DNA from: Tetracentron sinense
Lineage: Eukaryota; Streptophyta; Magnoliopsida; Trochodendrales; Trochodendraceae
Assembly (NCBI GenBank): GCA_015143295.1
Contig: CM026571.1
Coordinates: 34,748,505-34,812,504 of the forward strand
Length of the DNA stretch: 64,000 nt
Direction of reading: 5' to 3'
The position numbers were made by a program, and so were the translations under genes. Of this stretch, positions 41,771-54,474 are shown piece after piece (within the stretch, counting starts at the first letter, position 1; each line of letters begins with the position of its first letter). The notes under the pieces were generated by a model. It was given only the letters and a program-made list of their open reading frames with translations, was not told the origin of the DNA and ran no database searches.

Positions 41771-43940
41771 TGTTAGACATATATGTCCACGAAAGCCATT
41801 CTAGAATTGTATTAATCTACTTAATCAATAAAAGCATATTTTACATTCACACATTGTCTTCTACATTGGGTAACACATTAAAAGTATTTCATTGGATGAG
41901 ACTAATTTGTCCCTTAGGTAACATTGTAGGAAAAACCATTCAATTAGTTATTAACTAATTGCTAAGGAGATATGGTTTTCCGATTCCTTGTAGACCTAAA
42001 GTAGTTCTAAGTTATTCAGGATACATCTAGACAATATATTCCTATTAACTTACACATTGTTAGTTCCATATATATGATAGAGTGATGAATCTCAATCACT
42101 GAGAGAAGGATCTCTTGACTAAGATATGGATATAAGTAAGAAGTACTTATATTGCAACAGGATCGTTCAGTGGATACCCTTAGAAATATACTGTCTTTAT
42201 ATTTAGGGTAGTCCATTTAACAGATTGTCCTGAGCCTGAGAGGTCGACATCTTCTATATTATTTACCTATATAGCTTTGATGTAGTCAATCGTCAATGTC
42301 CAACACACCGGATTAAATATGGGCTCATTGGGTTATGTACACTATATTAGAAGAAGTGTGTGTACGCTCAACAAGGATTTCACTACTCTTACAGAGTAAT
42401 TAATATTGAGTTGATACTTGTCAAAATCAGACTTGAAAAACCCAGCGCTGGTATTTATCGATGAAATGGTTTTATCGAGAAATTTATTTTATGTATAAAA
42501 GAAATGTAATTATTATTATTATTTCTTTTAAAGAATTTGTAAAATGTTTTGAAAGTCCAAGTTTGACTAAAAGTATCAAATAGAATGGGTTCTCAATATA
42601 AGCCAGGGATTAAAGACAGTATTAGATATTGTCCCTTAAGCTTATAACAATATTGGAAGTGGAGGGACGCATCTGTAAACAAATCTTGAGATAGAAATAC
42701 CTGCAAGTAATTCTCTATTTTCTGGAGGCTAATCACATTGTGTTAATGGATATTATTGTGATTGGTGGAAGTCTAGGGATATAGATAAAATTCTATAATC
42801 CTAATGGAGTGATAGGAAAGGTGTTTCCTAGTAACAATGCTTTAACCAAAAGGTTGGGTACTTGGTCCCACAACCGGAAATAGGAGATCCCTTTAGATCC
42901 CACATGCAAGGACCTTCTTAAAGTGTTTAATTTAATTATTAATTAAATTAATTAATTTCTCTAAGTAATCACTTTATAGTATGGTGAAGCTTTAAAAAGT
43001 GGAATCACATTAGATGTGAAAAACCAAATGGGTAGGACCCATTGGGGATTTTGATAAGAGATCATAAATGACCTAAGGGGTTTCGGAAACTCATAAGGGG
43101 CGTGTGGAGTGGGGCCCACCTAGGGTGGGACACCCACTTCAAGGAGGTGTTCTTATTTTTAATTAGTTTCTAACTAAAGAATCCTTATTGGATAAGGTTA
43201 GTTAGTTACTAATTAAAGATTCCCTACTTGTTAGGGATTCCATTAATTTGTTTCTAATTAAGATTCCTTATTGGATAAGGATAAAATTAGTTACTAATGG
43301 ATAAGGTTAGTTTCTATTAAAAATTAATCCTAATTAATTAAGAGAATCAATTAAGGAAACTATTGAGGAAACCTAATTGGATTAGGATTAGGAGTCTTGG
43401 ATTGCAAGCAATCCAAGACAAGCCTATATATAGGGCTGCACGCCCACTTTGGGAGAACACAATTATTCTCCAAGTTTTTCTCTCCCTCTCCCTCTCCCTC
43501 TCCCTCTCCTCTCCTAAACCTCACACCCACTCCTCTCTTCCTTTAGAGGTGCACGGTCACCCTCTCCCCTCCTTTTCTTCTTTTGTTTTCTAGTTTGAAA
43601 AATAAAGAAGAAGAAGATCAAGTTTCTTGATCATAAAGATTTGATCTTTATTTCAAGATCCTAGAGTTGGAAATTTGGAAGGGCCATTAGCTTCCATTAG
43701 AGAAAGCTTTAAAGAAAAAGAAGAAGGTTCGTGTGGATTGCGAAGGGGACTTGACACTTGTGAAATTTTGTCGGTCTATCGTTCTATCGTGGATTTGACT
43801 TAACAATTTCAAAGTCGCAAAGGTGATTGTGATTTTAACCTTCATTGAATAAAATCAATTAGAATCTTAGTCAGATCTTGGGATTCGATGTATACCCCCC
43901 AAGAACTGTTTTTCTAAAATTAAAAAGAGGCATACTTTCA
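41771..43940 (+). mobile_element. E1: solo LTR with target duplication AAACT
   Basis: The 2170-bp unit runs from TGTTAGACATATATG to GCATACTTTCA. AAACT precedes (41766-41770) and follows (43941-43945) it exactly. It contains no coding sequence. A promoter-like CTATATATAGGG lies near 43424-43435, followed by a CTCCCT microsatellite (43478-43520). Degenerate GATTCCTTATTGGATAAGG repeats lie at 43160-43340. The superfamily is uncertain; copia is my guess. Confidence 0.88.
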
Positions 43941-44813
43941 AAACTAACCAATGGAGTACTTCAATATTTCTCCCCCTTTTTTGACACGAATGCCAAAACA
44001 TCGCATAACCAAACAATAAGCGAGGAAAAATTACAATATCGCTCAACAGATTTTAATACATCCATTCAAGACATGCTATCAAATAAGATATGACAATATC
44101 ACCAAAGATAAACGTAGTTTCCAGAAAAAATGACAAAAGAAACTAGTCATTCATCACAAGCCAAAAAGAGCTGAACATTACAATCAATTCATGGAAACTA
44201 GAATCCATACAATCCATATCCATAAAACATAGAGTGACATAACAGGATAGGAAAGTAGGAAGGAACAAAAAGCGATCCATAGTCAAAGTCAAAAAACTCC
44301 CCCTTAATTCAAAACACTTTTGAAACCACTATTCATTTGCAAAGCACAATTAAGTCCAATTTCAAATTAGTCAAAAGCAGAAACTCCCCCTCAAAACAAG
44401 TTTGCATTAGCCACAATATAATCACATATATATGCACCAATTTCCAAGGAGCCAAAAGATTGTTCACCCAAGATTTAATATCATTAATTTTTGACTAAAT
44501 AGGGATATGTCCACCTAAGCTAGTCACATGGGTGATCAATAACAAACTCAACAACCAAGAAACATTTAGAAAAAAGTTTCACTTTGAAGCATAGTGTGTA
44601 GTGAGGTTTCTGACTTGACTCTTTTGGAGGTTTCAACCCATGGTTAAGGTTATGACATTATTGCATTTCAAGTACTCAAGATGACTTATACACTAGAAGT
44701 CAAACCTGTTAAATCCTGAATTTTAGCATTTGAAGAACATGTGCTAATTTTAACCCTTGTTCATCTTTTATGCAACTTGTCTTTTCTTAGCCATATTTTG
44801 GAGTGAAAGTACG
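43941..44813 (-). other. Copia B 3' untranslated sequence (segment 2)
   Basis: Non-coding copia B sequence between solo LTRs E1 and E2. It has C-rich runs (TTCTCCCCCTTTTTTGAC, ACTCCCCCTC) of the kind seen before the LTR in SIRE-like copia elements. I see no ORF3 sequence here. Confidence 0.55.
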
Positions 44814-45570
44814 CTTCTTTTTAATTTTAGAAAAATAATTCTTGGGGGGCATACATCAAATCCCAAGATCTGACTAAGATTCTAATTGATTTTATTCAAT
44901 GAAGGATAAAATAACAATCACCTTTGCAACTTTGATATTGTTAAGTCAAATCCACAATTAGAACAATGCTTGCAAACTTCACAAGTGTAAAGTCTCCTTT
45001 GCGATCCACACGAACGTTCTTTTTCCTTTAAAGCTTTCTCTAATGGAAGCTAATGGCCCTTCCAATTCAAGTTCTATGATCTTTGTTCTTTTCTTGAATC
45101 TCAAGATCCTTTCTTAATTTAACAAGATTGGTTCTGCTTTTGCTCAAGAGAAAAACTAGAACCAAGAGAAGAAAGGGATGGATGACCTTACAAAATTTCC
45201 ACAAGGGAGGAGAAGGGGGCGTGAGATTAAGGAGAGAGGGAGAGAAAAATGTGGAATAAATCATTGTCGCGACCCAAAATACCCCCTAGGAGTTAGGGAT
45301 ACATTGACTCGTGACCGCCGTATCATACCTCCAGTATAATACATAAGGCACACGTGGAGACCTGTCAGAAACACAAACATATCTAGCGAAAGCGATAAAG
45401 AATGCACAGCGGAATAAAATACTAAACATAGTGGAAGCAAAGCGATACTCCTATAACTCAGTTCAAGTATGAACCAACAAAAGTATATATATGTGAGAAA
45501 CCCAAAAGTGGAGTGGACAAACCCCACACTCACATCACAAAATAACATCTTAAAGTTCTAAGTCTGCCGA

Positions 45571-45704
45571 TCAACAAAAGTCGAAGTCTCGACACCTATC
45601 TATAGGACCATCATCTTGAAAATGATCCATGGAAGGCTTCGGGTCGAAGTACTCTTCCTCCAACCATGGTTCCGTGCCACATAGATCAAACGGAGCCCGA
45701 GCAC
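45571..45704 (-). other. LTR b conserved short reading frame (FDLCGTEPWLEEEY)
   Basis: After hairpin GCTGAGTATTCCACTCTTAGC (about 45725-45750) and acceptor ATCGGTAG, it reads GARAP-FDLCGTEPWLEEEYF and stops at 45571-45573. It has the same acceptor phase as the other LTRs. Confidence 0.45.
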
Positions 45705-46718
45705 CTACCGATGATAACAAATATCGGCTAAGAGTGGAATACTCAGCGTATACAAACTAATAACAATAAAGCATTAAGCATAGAGCATACGAATCATGGG
45801 GAATGACATCCGTAAAAACATGTAAGAGCATGGAAACCTTGAAATAACATCTGAGATGTGGTTCGAAACCAAAACAAAAACTGTAATCGTGTGAGTCATG
45901 CGAGAATCATAGCCTTGTGAGTTCATGGAGTTACTCAGAGTCATTATGATCCGTAGAGACATGGAGATACCATAGAGCACAACATAGAGCATATCCTTAG
46001 AGATCTTAGAGCGTTACATTTATGATCCGTAGAGCTTGTGAGACGATCTTAGAGCTTATCATAGAGTTCCTTGTGAGCATAGTATGATCCGTAGAGCTTG
46101 TGAAACGATCTTAGAGAAATCATGGAGTTGCTTAGAATCGTTCTTCATTAGTCATTTAGTGAAAAACCTCTTTTCGTACTTTGAGAAATCTATGGAAAAC
46201 ATTGATTCATGCGAGACATGCGAGCATATGAGCATATGAGAGAAATCATCATATTTAAGCATAAAAATCCCTTAGAGGTATTTCATCAAACACTTAGAGT
46301 GCATCATAATAGTATCTTTCACCCAAGTATATGACTACATACTTTCACACCATAAACATCCAAGATATATATACATAAGTAGTATAGATTTAGAAGAACA
46401 TCATTTAGCAACTTAATAGGATTGCAAGATTGGTAGTAGAGTGTATCTACCTTGGTAAAATGAACGTCTTTGATTCCCAAAAGTTGGAACAAGCAAGAAC
46501 CGTGAGTTCTTGGTTGAGAATCACCAAAAAAAATGGAAGAACTTGATCTTCCACAAGCTTGAACAATCACCAAGCTCCTCTCCTTCTTCTCTCTCTCAAA
46601 ATCTCTCAAAAATATGCACTAAGGATTTCTGAAATCCTAAGGCACGAACCCAGCCTTTATATAGGCAAAGGGTGGTGGCTAAAGTCTTAAACACCTTTAA
46701 TGAAGGAAATCTGCGTAT

Positions 46719-46905
46719 AATCGATCGATCGGTGGTACAGACCGAGCGATCGGTGGCTTACCGGTCGATTGGTGGTTTCAGCCGAGCGATCGGTTGAAAA
46801 CACCCTGTCTGGAAAATTTTCCCTTACAAAAAAGTTGACCAGTCGATAGTTACCGATCGATCGGTAGTTGACCGGTCGATCAAAGGATGGGACCGAGCGA
46901 TCGGT
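46719..46905 (-). promoter_or_regulatory. Palindrome cassette of LTR b
   Basis: Seven variants of ACCGAGCGATCGGT / ACCGATCGATCGGT lie around the reversed core (GACCAGTCGATAG, TCTGGAAAATTTTCCC). The TATATAAAGG box is about 55 bp further downstream on the minus strand. Confidence 0.72.
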
Positions 46906-48877
46906 GATCCCCTGTTTTGCTGTAAAACCTTGTTCCGATTGCTTGAAACTCCTCCAATATCATTCTAACACTCTTTTATGCTTAATACATTCTCCTTAGT
47001 GATATCTAGGCCCATTAAAACATGCACGCCATAAATCCAAACTCGTATATTAACATAAAGCCCATTCGTGCACAAAACCACATTTGAGCACTATTCACAC
47101 ACTATTCATCACTTAGTGCAATAAAGATTCGAAGCTCTACAATAATTCTCCCAAGGGGTGGGCATCCACCCTTATATAGAAATCTCTCTTGGATTGCTTT
47201 GCTTGCAATCCAAGACTCCTCATCCTTATCCTAATCCAATTAGGATTCCTAAAAAATTTCCTTAATGATAATCCCTAATTAATTAGGATTTATCTTAAAA
47301 AGAAACTAACCTTATCCATTAGTAACAAACTAATATTATCTTTATCTAATAAGGAATCTTTAATTAGTAACTAACTAATTATTGATTTGTAACAAACTAA
47401 TGGAATCCCATTTAAATAGGGAATCTTTAATTAGTAACTAACTAATTAACTAACCTTATCCTTATCTAATAAGGAGTTATTAATTAGTAACTAATTAAAT
47501 CGGAATCCTCATCTTGAATTGGGCTTCCCACCATAGGTAGGCCCCACTTTCACATGCCCCTTTTGGGTTTCCAAAACCCTTAGGTCATCAATTGATCTTT
47601 TATCAAAATTCCCAATGGGTCCTACCCATTTGGTCTATCACATCCAATGTGATTTCACCTATTAGAGCCTCACTATACCATATAGTGATTACTTAGAGAA
47701 ATTAATTAATTTAATTAATAATTAAATTAAAAGCTTTAAGAAGGTCCTAGTGTGTGGGATCTAAAGGGATCTCCTATTTCCGGTTGTGGGACCAAGTGCT
47801 TAACCTTTCTTAGTCATTGTTACTAAGAAACTATTTCCTATCACTCCATTAGGATCATAGAATTTTATCTATGTCCCTGGACTTCCACTAATCACAATAA
47901 TGTCCATTAACACAATGTGACTAACTCCCAGAAAATAGAGAATTACAGGCAGGTATTTCTATTACAAGATTTGTTTAAGATGTGTTCCTCTAGTTCCAAT
48001 ATTGTTATAAGCTTACGAGACAATATCTTATACTGTCTTTAATCCCTAGCTTATATTGAGAACCCATTCTCTTTGATACTTTTAGTCAAACTTGGATTTT
48101 CAAAACTATTTTAGAAATTATTTAAAAGAAATATTAATAATAATTATATTTCTTTTATACAGAAAATAAACTTCTCGATAAAACCATTTCATCGATAAAT
48201 ACCAGCGCTGGGTTTTTCAAGTCTGGTTTTGACAAGTATTAACTCAATATTAATTACTCTAGAAGAGTAGTGGAATCCTTGTTGAGCGTACACACACTTC
48301 TTCTAATATAGCGTACATAACCCAACGAGCCCGTATTTAGTCCGGTGTGTTAGACATTGACGATTGGCTACATCAAAGCTATATAAGCAAATACTAGAGA
48401 AGATGTCGACTTCTCTGGTTAAGGACAATCTGTCAAATGGACTATCCTAAATATGTAGACAGTATATTTCTAAGGGTATCCACTCAGCGATCCTGTTGCA
48501 ATATAAGTACTTCTCACTTATATCCACATCTTAGTCAAGAGACCCTTCTCTCATTGATTGAGATTCATCACTCCATCATATGGAACTAACAATGTGTAAG
48601 TTAGTAGGAATACATTGTCCAGATGTATCCTGAATAACTTAGAACAACACTAGGTCTAAAAGGAACCGGAAAACCATATCTCCTTAGCAATTAGTTAATA
48701 ACTAATTGGATGGTTTTCCTACAATGTTACCTAAGGGATAAAGTAGTCTCATTTAATGAGATACTTTTAATATGTTACCCAATGTAGAAGACAATGTGTG
48801 AATGTAAAATATGCTTTTATTGATTAAGTAGACTAATACAATTCTGGAATGGCTTTCATGGGCATATATGTCTAACA

Positions 48878-49532
48878 AGAAGATCTTTCTTAGCTTTTTC
48901 ACATTTTTCTATACAATGGCGGCTTTCACACTGATTGGGTAGGTTGCCCTAGCTATTGGTAGTAGGGGCTTTCACACTAGCAACCCAAATAGATAACTAT
49001 TGTCCGCATAGGTAGCCATTATATACTATTTGCATCCAATAGTGACTATCACACAATCCTAGAGGTAACCCTTTCCATTGTCTTAATCTTTTTTAAAGTA
49101 GGGGCACAAGCAAATAGGACATTAACATATCGATCAATCCAGATTTGGTCAAGCAGAAAGATCATCATAAATAATAGCATTACCATTATTTAGGAATTTA
49201 GACCATCTTCTAGAGTAAGTCAGAGTGCATGTGCATGACACTTTAGCAACATTGTTTAACCAACTCTAACTGTTATTTAGAAGCTTTGTCTATTTTTCAA
49301 TTTTCCAAAAGACTTTGAAAGGTATAATATCCTCATGAACTCAATCCTATTCAATATTTTTACCATGACATGAAATAAGATTTATGAATGTAAGGAAATT
49401 GAAACATGCACAATATGATAGGAGAGTAAGCCCAAGCAACATCTTTGTGAATTTTTTTTTCAATATTTGAAGGAAAAAAAACCTATCTAAAAGAAACACA
49501 AAATCTTTTTAGAGTTTTTCTTTTAATCAATC
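48878..49532 (-). other. Copia B 3' untranslated sequence (segment 3)
   Basis: Reverse-strand relative of copia A 33300-33800, for example GGGGCTTTCACACTAGCAAC here against GTTGCTAGTGTGAAAGCCCC there. No coding sequence. Confidence 0.75.
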
Positions 49533-49757
49533 TGTAGCGCTCCAGAACTTCTCATACCTAATGAATAGTGTTCTCATAGCCAATTGACCTTTCACGTAGT
49601 CCAATTAATAAAAAAAGAAAATTTGGAAGATTTTAAACTGCCAGAAATGTTCCCATTCGAATGATGAATCGAACACAAGTTGAATCGTCAAAATCCGACG
49701 AACGAGTCAAAAGTTATGACCGAAGTACCAAAATAGGTAAAAAAAAAACAGCAGAGT

Positions 49758-49942
49758 ACCGATCGCTCGGTCCAAAGTAGCGATCACTCGGTCCAAAACC
49801 GAGCAATCGGTATCTATCGACTGGTCCAAAAATTTGTATGGGAAAAAATTTCAGGGAGGGTGTTTTCAACCGATCGCTTGGTCAAAAACACCGATCGCTC
49901 GATAGGCCACCGATCGCTCTGTAAAAGCACCGATTGCTCGGT
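49758..49942 (+). promoter_or_regulatory. Palindrome cassette of LTR c
   Basis: Six to seven ACCGATCGCTCGGT-like units, several with one mismatch, surround a core with CTATCGACTGGTCC and TTTGTATGGG. The TATAAAAGCC box starts 58 bp downstream. Confidence 0.75.
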
Positions 49943-51573
49943 CTTTCACGTTTTTGTAGATCTCATTTAGGGTAAATGGGTCTTTGACCACCCCATTTTC
50001 TATAAAAGCCCCAATTCATGGGTTTGGGGTTTCATACACCCTCAAGCACATATTTTGGGGAGTTTGGGAGAAAGAAGAGGGGGAAGAAGCTAGGGTTTGG
50101 TGCAAGAGTTGTTGGAGGACCCATTGGAACTTGGATTTCTCAAATCCATCCTCAAGCACGTGTAGAGTTCTTCTCCAAGCACGGACAGCGATCCTTCTCA
50201 CCATTTTAAAGGTTTTTCTTACCCTATTCAAGGTTAGTACACCCTACTAACTACCTTAGTATTAACCTAGTTTTTCTCTTGAATGTGGTGTGTTTATCTC
50301 CCCTATTTTCCCTTTTATTGAAATGCCCTAATTTCCCCAACATGAACAAGAAGATAAAAGTTGTGAGATGTGTGAATGGATGAAGGGTGAGGTGATTGGA
50401 TGACGTATGAATGTGATGTGTTGTGTGAAATGGAAAATGGTGGAAGGGCATTTTACAAATAATGAACACACCTTGAAGTTTTGATGAAACGTATGCACCT
50501 AACAACTTAAATGCATGGCCTATGAAGATGTTGCATACCAAGTGTTTGATTAAATGCATAAATGAGAAATTCTCAAATTAAAGAAGAATAGGAAAGTATG
50601 AATTGTGTAGTTCCTCCTAAATAGTAACCTTGATCCAATGCTACATATGTTGTCTAAATTCTCACATGTTTATATTAAGAATTGAAATGCTTTACATTAT
50701 CCCTTTTTGTCATACATGTCATCACGATTACCACAAGTGCTACACACACACACGCATGATCCGAGTTTTCTAAAGTATAAAAATATATAAAAACAAATGA
50801 AATAAGACATGTGATATGCGATACGAATGATAAAGCCGGACATCGGGTCGGTCAAGGGTAGGACATATCCGTAGGATATGTCATACTTGACTCACAAGAA
50901 AAACAAGCATGAGTGATAAAGCCGGACATCGGGCCGGTCAAGGGTATGGCATATCGCAAGATATGTCATACTGGCTCACAAGAAAAACAAGCATGAATGT
51001 CAAGGGTAGGGCATATCGCAAGATATGTCATACCTGACTCACAAGAAAACAAGTCAAGGAGATTGGTGTACCCTTTTCTATATATATATATATTTTGCTG
51101 AAAGGAATTTACATTCCCGGCTCACAAGTCGCTTCAAGGGCACTAACCTCTGGCTCACAAGAAAATAGGCAAGTCAAGTCAAGAACACATCAAGAACATG
51201 ACAAGAACAAGCAAGACAAGTGATTCCAAGCAAGACAAGACAAGCATGCATGATTCTTACGAACGAGACCAAAACAAGAACAAGTTTTCAAACATGACAA
51301 GCAAGTTTTGAAAGAAACATGAAAAACAATTTTCAAGACTAAGATATTAATTTAAGGCATGAGATTTATCAGAATTTTTGCATTCATTCAAGCATGTCAA
51401 GACTGTTATCTTGCTTTACTTTCAATGCTATGAATGCCTCATGTTGCTAGTATTGTTTTAAATTGATGTTGTGTATTATGGTTGTTATTATTGTGTTTTT
51501 GTTATTGCTATTGTTAGCTAGTAGCTTGTACTCGCTGAGTATTCCATACTCAGCCGTACTTTTATGTCGGTAG

Positions 51574-51659
51574 GAACTGTGGATGCTCTCAACCCTGAGC
51601 CTTGGGTTGAGGAAGAGTATGTAGAGGAGAGAAAGCCTCCTATCCCGATACAGTCGTAG
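51574..51659 (+). other. LTR c conserved short reading frame (PWVEEEY)
   Basis: After hairpin GTACTCGCTGAGTATTCCAT (51528-51559) and acceptor TGTCGGTAG, it reads VDALNPEPWVEEEYVEER and stops at 51657-51659. It is the most diverged copy at the FDxC end, but PWVEEEY and the acceptor phase are kept. Confidence 0.42.
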
Positions 51660-51981
51660 GAGGATAGAGATCGCGACGTTTGGCCGTATTTAGATTATTG
51701 TTGAGCATAGTAGGCTTGAAATTTTCTTTTGTATTTTGATAGGTGGGCATGTCCACCTTTGATGATATGTTATGTATATAAACTTGGAATACTAAGATGT
51801 GTTATAGAAAGAAAAAGAAAAAGTTGGTTCATGCTTCCGCACTCATGATTCAGCTTTTGCACTCTGATTATTGTTGTTATAGTATTATGTTTACCTTGTT
51901 CATTACAGGATGGTTTGGCAGGTAAGAATAGTCACCTCTAAAGTATTCCTTAACTCTTAGGGGGTATTTTGGGGCACGACA

Positions 51982-52107
51982 CAATCAATAACAAAATCAA
52001 AGACTAAAACAAATAAGAAAGTACAAGACCTAGTAATATACATCACATAGATAGCACTAAGACATAATAGGCATGAAGAACATCCTAGTTTATCAAACAA
52101 CACACAA
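51982..52107 (-). other. Copia B sequence between LTR c and the pol stop
   Basis: Short non-coding segment; the CAATC target duplication of LTR c is at its left edge. No further features. Confidence 0.6.
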
Positions 52108-53308
52108 TCAATCAACCTTGCAAAAACCAATGGATTTCCTAAGGAATACAAACCGAAGGAAATCTAGAGGTTTTGTTAGAATGTCTATAAATTGGTTCTT
52201 AGTTTGGACATATTCCAAAGACAAAACATTTTGCTCAACGAGCTCACAATAACATGATGTCTAATGTCTATGTGTTTTGTGTGAGAGTCTTGAACGGGAT
52301 TCTTGGAAATATTTATGGCACTTGTATTGTCATAATACACAATCATGGTGCCTTGATTTATCCCGTAATCCAGCAACATCTGTTTCATCCACAGAAGCTA
52401 GGTGCAACAACTGTCAGCTGCAATGTACTCAGCCTCTGTAGTAGATAAGGATATGGAGTTCTTCTTGCTAAGTCAAGCAACTAAGCAGTTTCCAATGTAG
52501 AAACACCCTCCAGAGGTGCTTTTTCTAGTCATTGGTATTTCTGACCCAGTCGGCATCAGAATACCCAACAACCATGTCATTTGTATGAAAGGGATACCAA
52601 AGGCTAAAAGATAAAGTTCCACTCACATAACGAATAATACATTTAATAGCAAGTAAGTGAGTTTCTTTGGGGCTTGCTTGATAGCTGGCACAAGCTCCTA
52701 TGCTAAAAAAAATGTCAGGACGACTGACAGTCAGATAAAGTAAACTACCAATCATACTTCTGTATGTGGTTTGATCAACACTTTTCCCTGAAACATCTTT
52801 GGTAAGCTTTGTGGTGGTGCTCATGGGAGTGCGAGCATGTTTAGCTGAGCTCATACCAAATTTCTTAACAAGATCATTGCCATATTTTGTTTGGGATATA
52901 GAAATCCCTATTGCCATTTGCTTTACCTGAAGACTAAGGAAGAAATTCAATTCACCAACCACACTCATTTCAAACTCATTAGTCATAAGATCAGCAAATT
53001 GATTAGCATGCAAGACAGATGTGGAGCCAAAAACAATGTCATCGACATAGATTTGAGCAATAACAATATCATCCTTGACACTTTTAATGAATAAAGTCTT
53101 ATCTACTCCCCCTCTCGAAAATCCATTTTCCAAGAGATAAGTGGTTAATCTCTCATACCAAGCTCATGGAGCTTGCTTTAACCTATAGAGAGCCCTTTTT
53201 AACTGATAGACATGATCAAGGTGATTTGGGTCTTCAAACTCTTTAGGCTGTCCCACATAGACCAACTCCTAAAGAATGTCATTCAGAAAGGCACTCTTGA
53301 CATCCATC
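52108..53308 (-). pseudogene. Copia B reverse transcriptase (C-terminal part) and RNase H
   Basis: The catalytic box YVDDIVFGS is intact. It is followed by GELNFFLSLQVKQ, ARTPMSTTTKL, GSLLYLTVSRPDI and RNase H pieces (GYSDADWV, DNTSAINISKNPVQ, KHIDIRHH). The frame ends LRKSIGFCKVD with TGA at 52108-52110. Stops and shifts occur near 53308, 53165, 52525 and 52200, so no functional polyprotein can be made. Confidence 0.92.
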
Positions 53309-54474
53309 TAAAATAATTTGAATTTTAGATGACAGGCAACAACTAACAAAATTCTGATTGATTCTAGCCGAGCAACAGGAGCGAAGGTTTCATTAAAATC
53401 GATGCCTTCAATTTGAGTGTAACCCTGAGCAACCAACCTAGCTTTGTTTCTCACAGTGGTACCATTTTCGTCTGATTTATTATTGAAAATCCACTTGGTA
53501 CCTATCACATTAGTACTAGTTTGCCTAGGCACTAAGAACCACACATCATTTCTTGTAAACTGATTCAACTCTTCTTGCATGAAAATTATCCAATTTTCAT
53601 CTGTAAGAGCTTCAGTTATATTTCTAGGTTCAAAAGTAGAAGTATAGCAAAGATAACTAACTTCATTTTCAATTTGATTCCTCGTTCTTACCTCACTTTC
53701 AAGGTTTCCAATTATTTCAGTGAGAGAGTGAGGTTTTATAACCCTAGGATGTGTAGGTTTTTTAGGAGATGATGCTTCCTCAACTTGAGGTGTAGGAACC
53801 TCTTCAACCTTTTCAGCATTATCATCATCCAGATGCTCAGTTCACTTCCAGAGTCATCCACAACAACATTTATGGACTTCATTATAGTAGAGGTTCTCAA
53901 GTTGTACACTCGATATGCTCTACTGTTGATAGAATACCCAAGAAAAATCCCTTCGTCACTACGGGAGTCAAACTTGCCCAATTGCTCTCTATCCCTTAGG
54001 ATATAGCACTTACTTCCGAATACTCGAAAGTACTTGACATTTGGTTTCTTGTCATTCCACAACTCATGTGGGGTTTTCCTGGTTCCGGGCCTAGTAGATA
54101 CTCTGTTAGTAGTATAGCAAGCTATACTAACTGCTTCGGCCCAAAAGTGAGCAACTAAGTTGTTGCTGTGGAGCATAACTCTAGCCATCTCTTGGAGAAC
54201 CCTATTCTTCTTTTCTACAACTCCATTTTACTGAGGAGTGATAGGGACAGATAATTCATGTTTTATCCCAGCTTCATCACAGAATTCATTGTACTTGGAG
54301 TTTTCAAACTCCTTTCCATGGTCACTTCGAATCTAAACGATTTGACAACCTTTTTGATTTTGGATTCTCTTACGAATATGTTTGAAACTCTCAATTGCAT
54401 CAGACTTCTCTCTTAGGAATGCAACTCATGTCATTCTAGAGAAATCATCCACCATCACTAGGATATATCGCTTA
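53309..54474 (-). pseudogene. Copia B integrase C-terminal part and RT N-terminal part
   Basis: From 54474 leftwards: integrase core (VMVDDFSRM then a stop, RSDHGKEFENSKYN, PITPQ then a stop, NGVVEKKNR) and its C-terminal part (HFWAEAVSIACYTTNRVS, KYFRVFGSKCYILRDREQ). The RT start follows ([44 protein letters not shown]). Several stops and a shift near 53835. Confidence 0.9.

Larger units (their letters stand above)
45265..47141 (-). mobile_element. LTR b: solo gypsy LTR inside E2
   Basis: The plus strand runs from TGTCGCGACCC to AAGCTCTACA (1877 bp). The flanks ATCAT and ATAAT agree in four of five bases, consistent with an aged target duplication. It belongs to the family group of LTRs a, c and d. 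It has a TATATAAAGG box on the minus strand (46663-46654), a candidate intron (46450 to 45705) and GATCCGTAGAGCTTGTGA-type repeats at about 45945-46140 within it. Confidence 0.9.
44814..48877 (-). mobile_element. E2: inverted copy of the E LTR, split by LTR b
   Basis: On the plus strand it begins TGAAAGTACGC and ends ATATATGTCTAACA, the reverse complement of E1. Without LTR b (45265-47141) it is about 2.19 kb, matching E1's 2.17 kb. No clean target duplication is visible (TGGAG before, AGAAG after). With E1 it forms a long inverted repeat around an 873-bp spacer. Confidence 0.88.
49533..51981 (+). mobile_element. LTR c: solo gypsy LTR with target duplication CAATC
   Basis: The 2449-bp unit runs from TGTAGCGCTCC to GGGGCACGACA. 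CAATC flanks it exactly (49528-49532, 51982-51986). It has a TATAAAAGCC box at 50001-50010, a candidate intron (donor CAAG|GTTAGT at 50233, acceptor GTCGGTAG at 51573) and ~86-bp repeats in the intron at about 50829-51053, each with a GACATATCC..GGATATGTC palindrome. Confidence 0.93.

Noticed and set aside
45067..45548. Minus-strand open frames with hydrophobic stretches suggesting a membrane protein
   Set aside because: They lie in the E2 and LTR b sequences, cross the LTR border and have no start or domain support.
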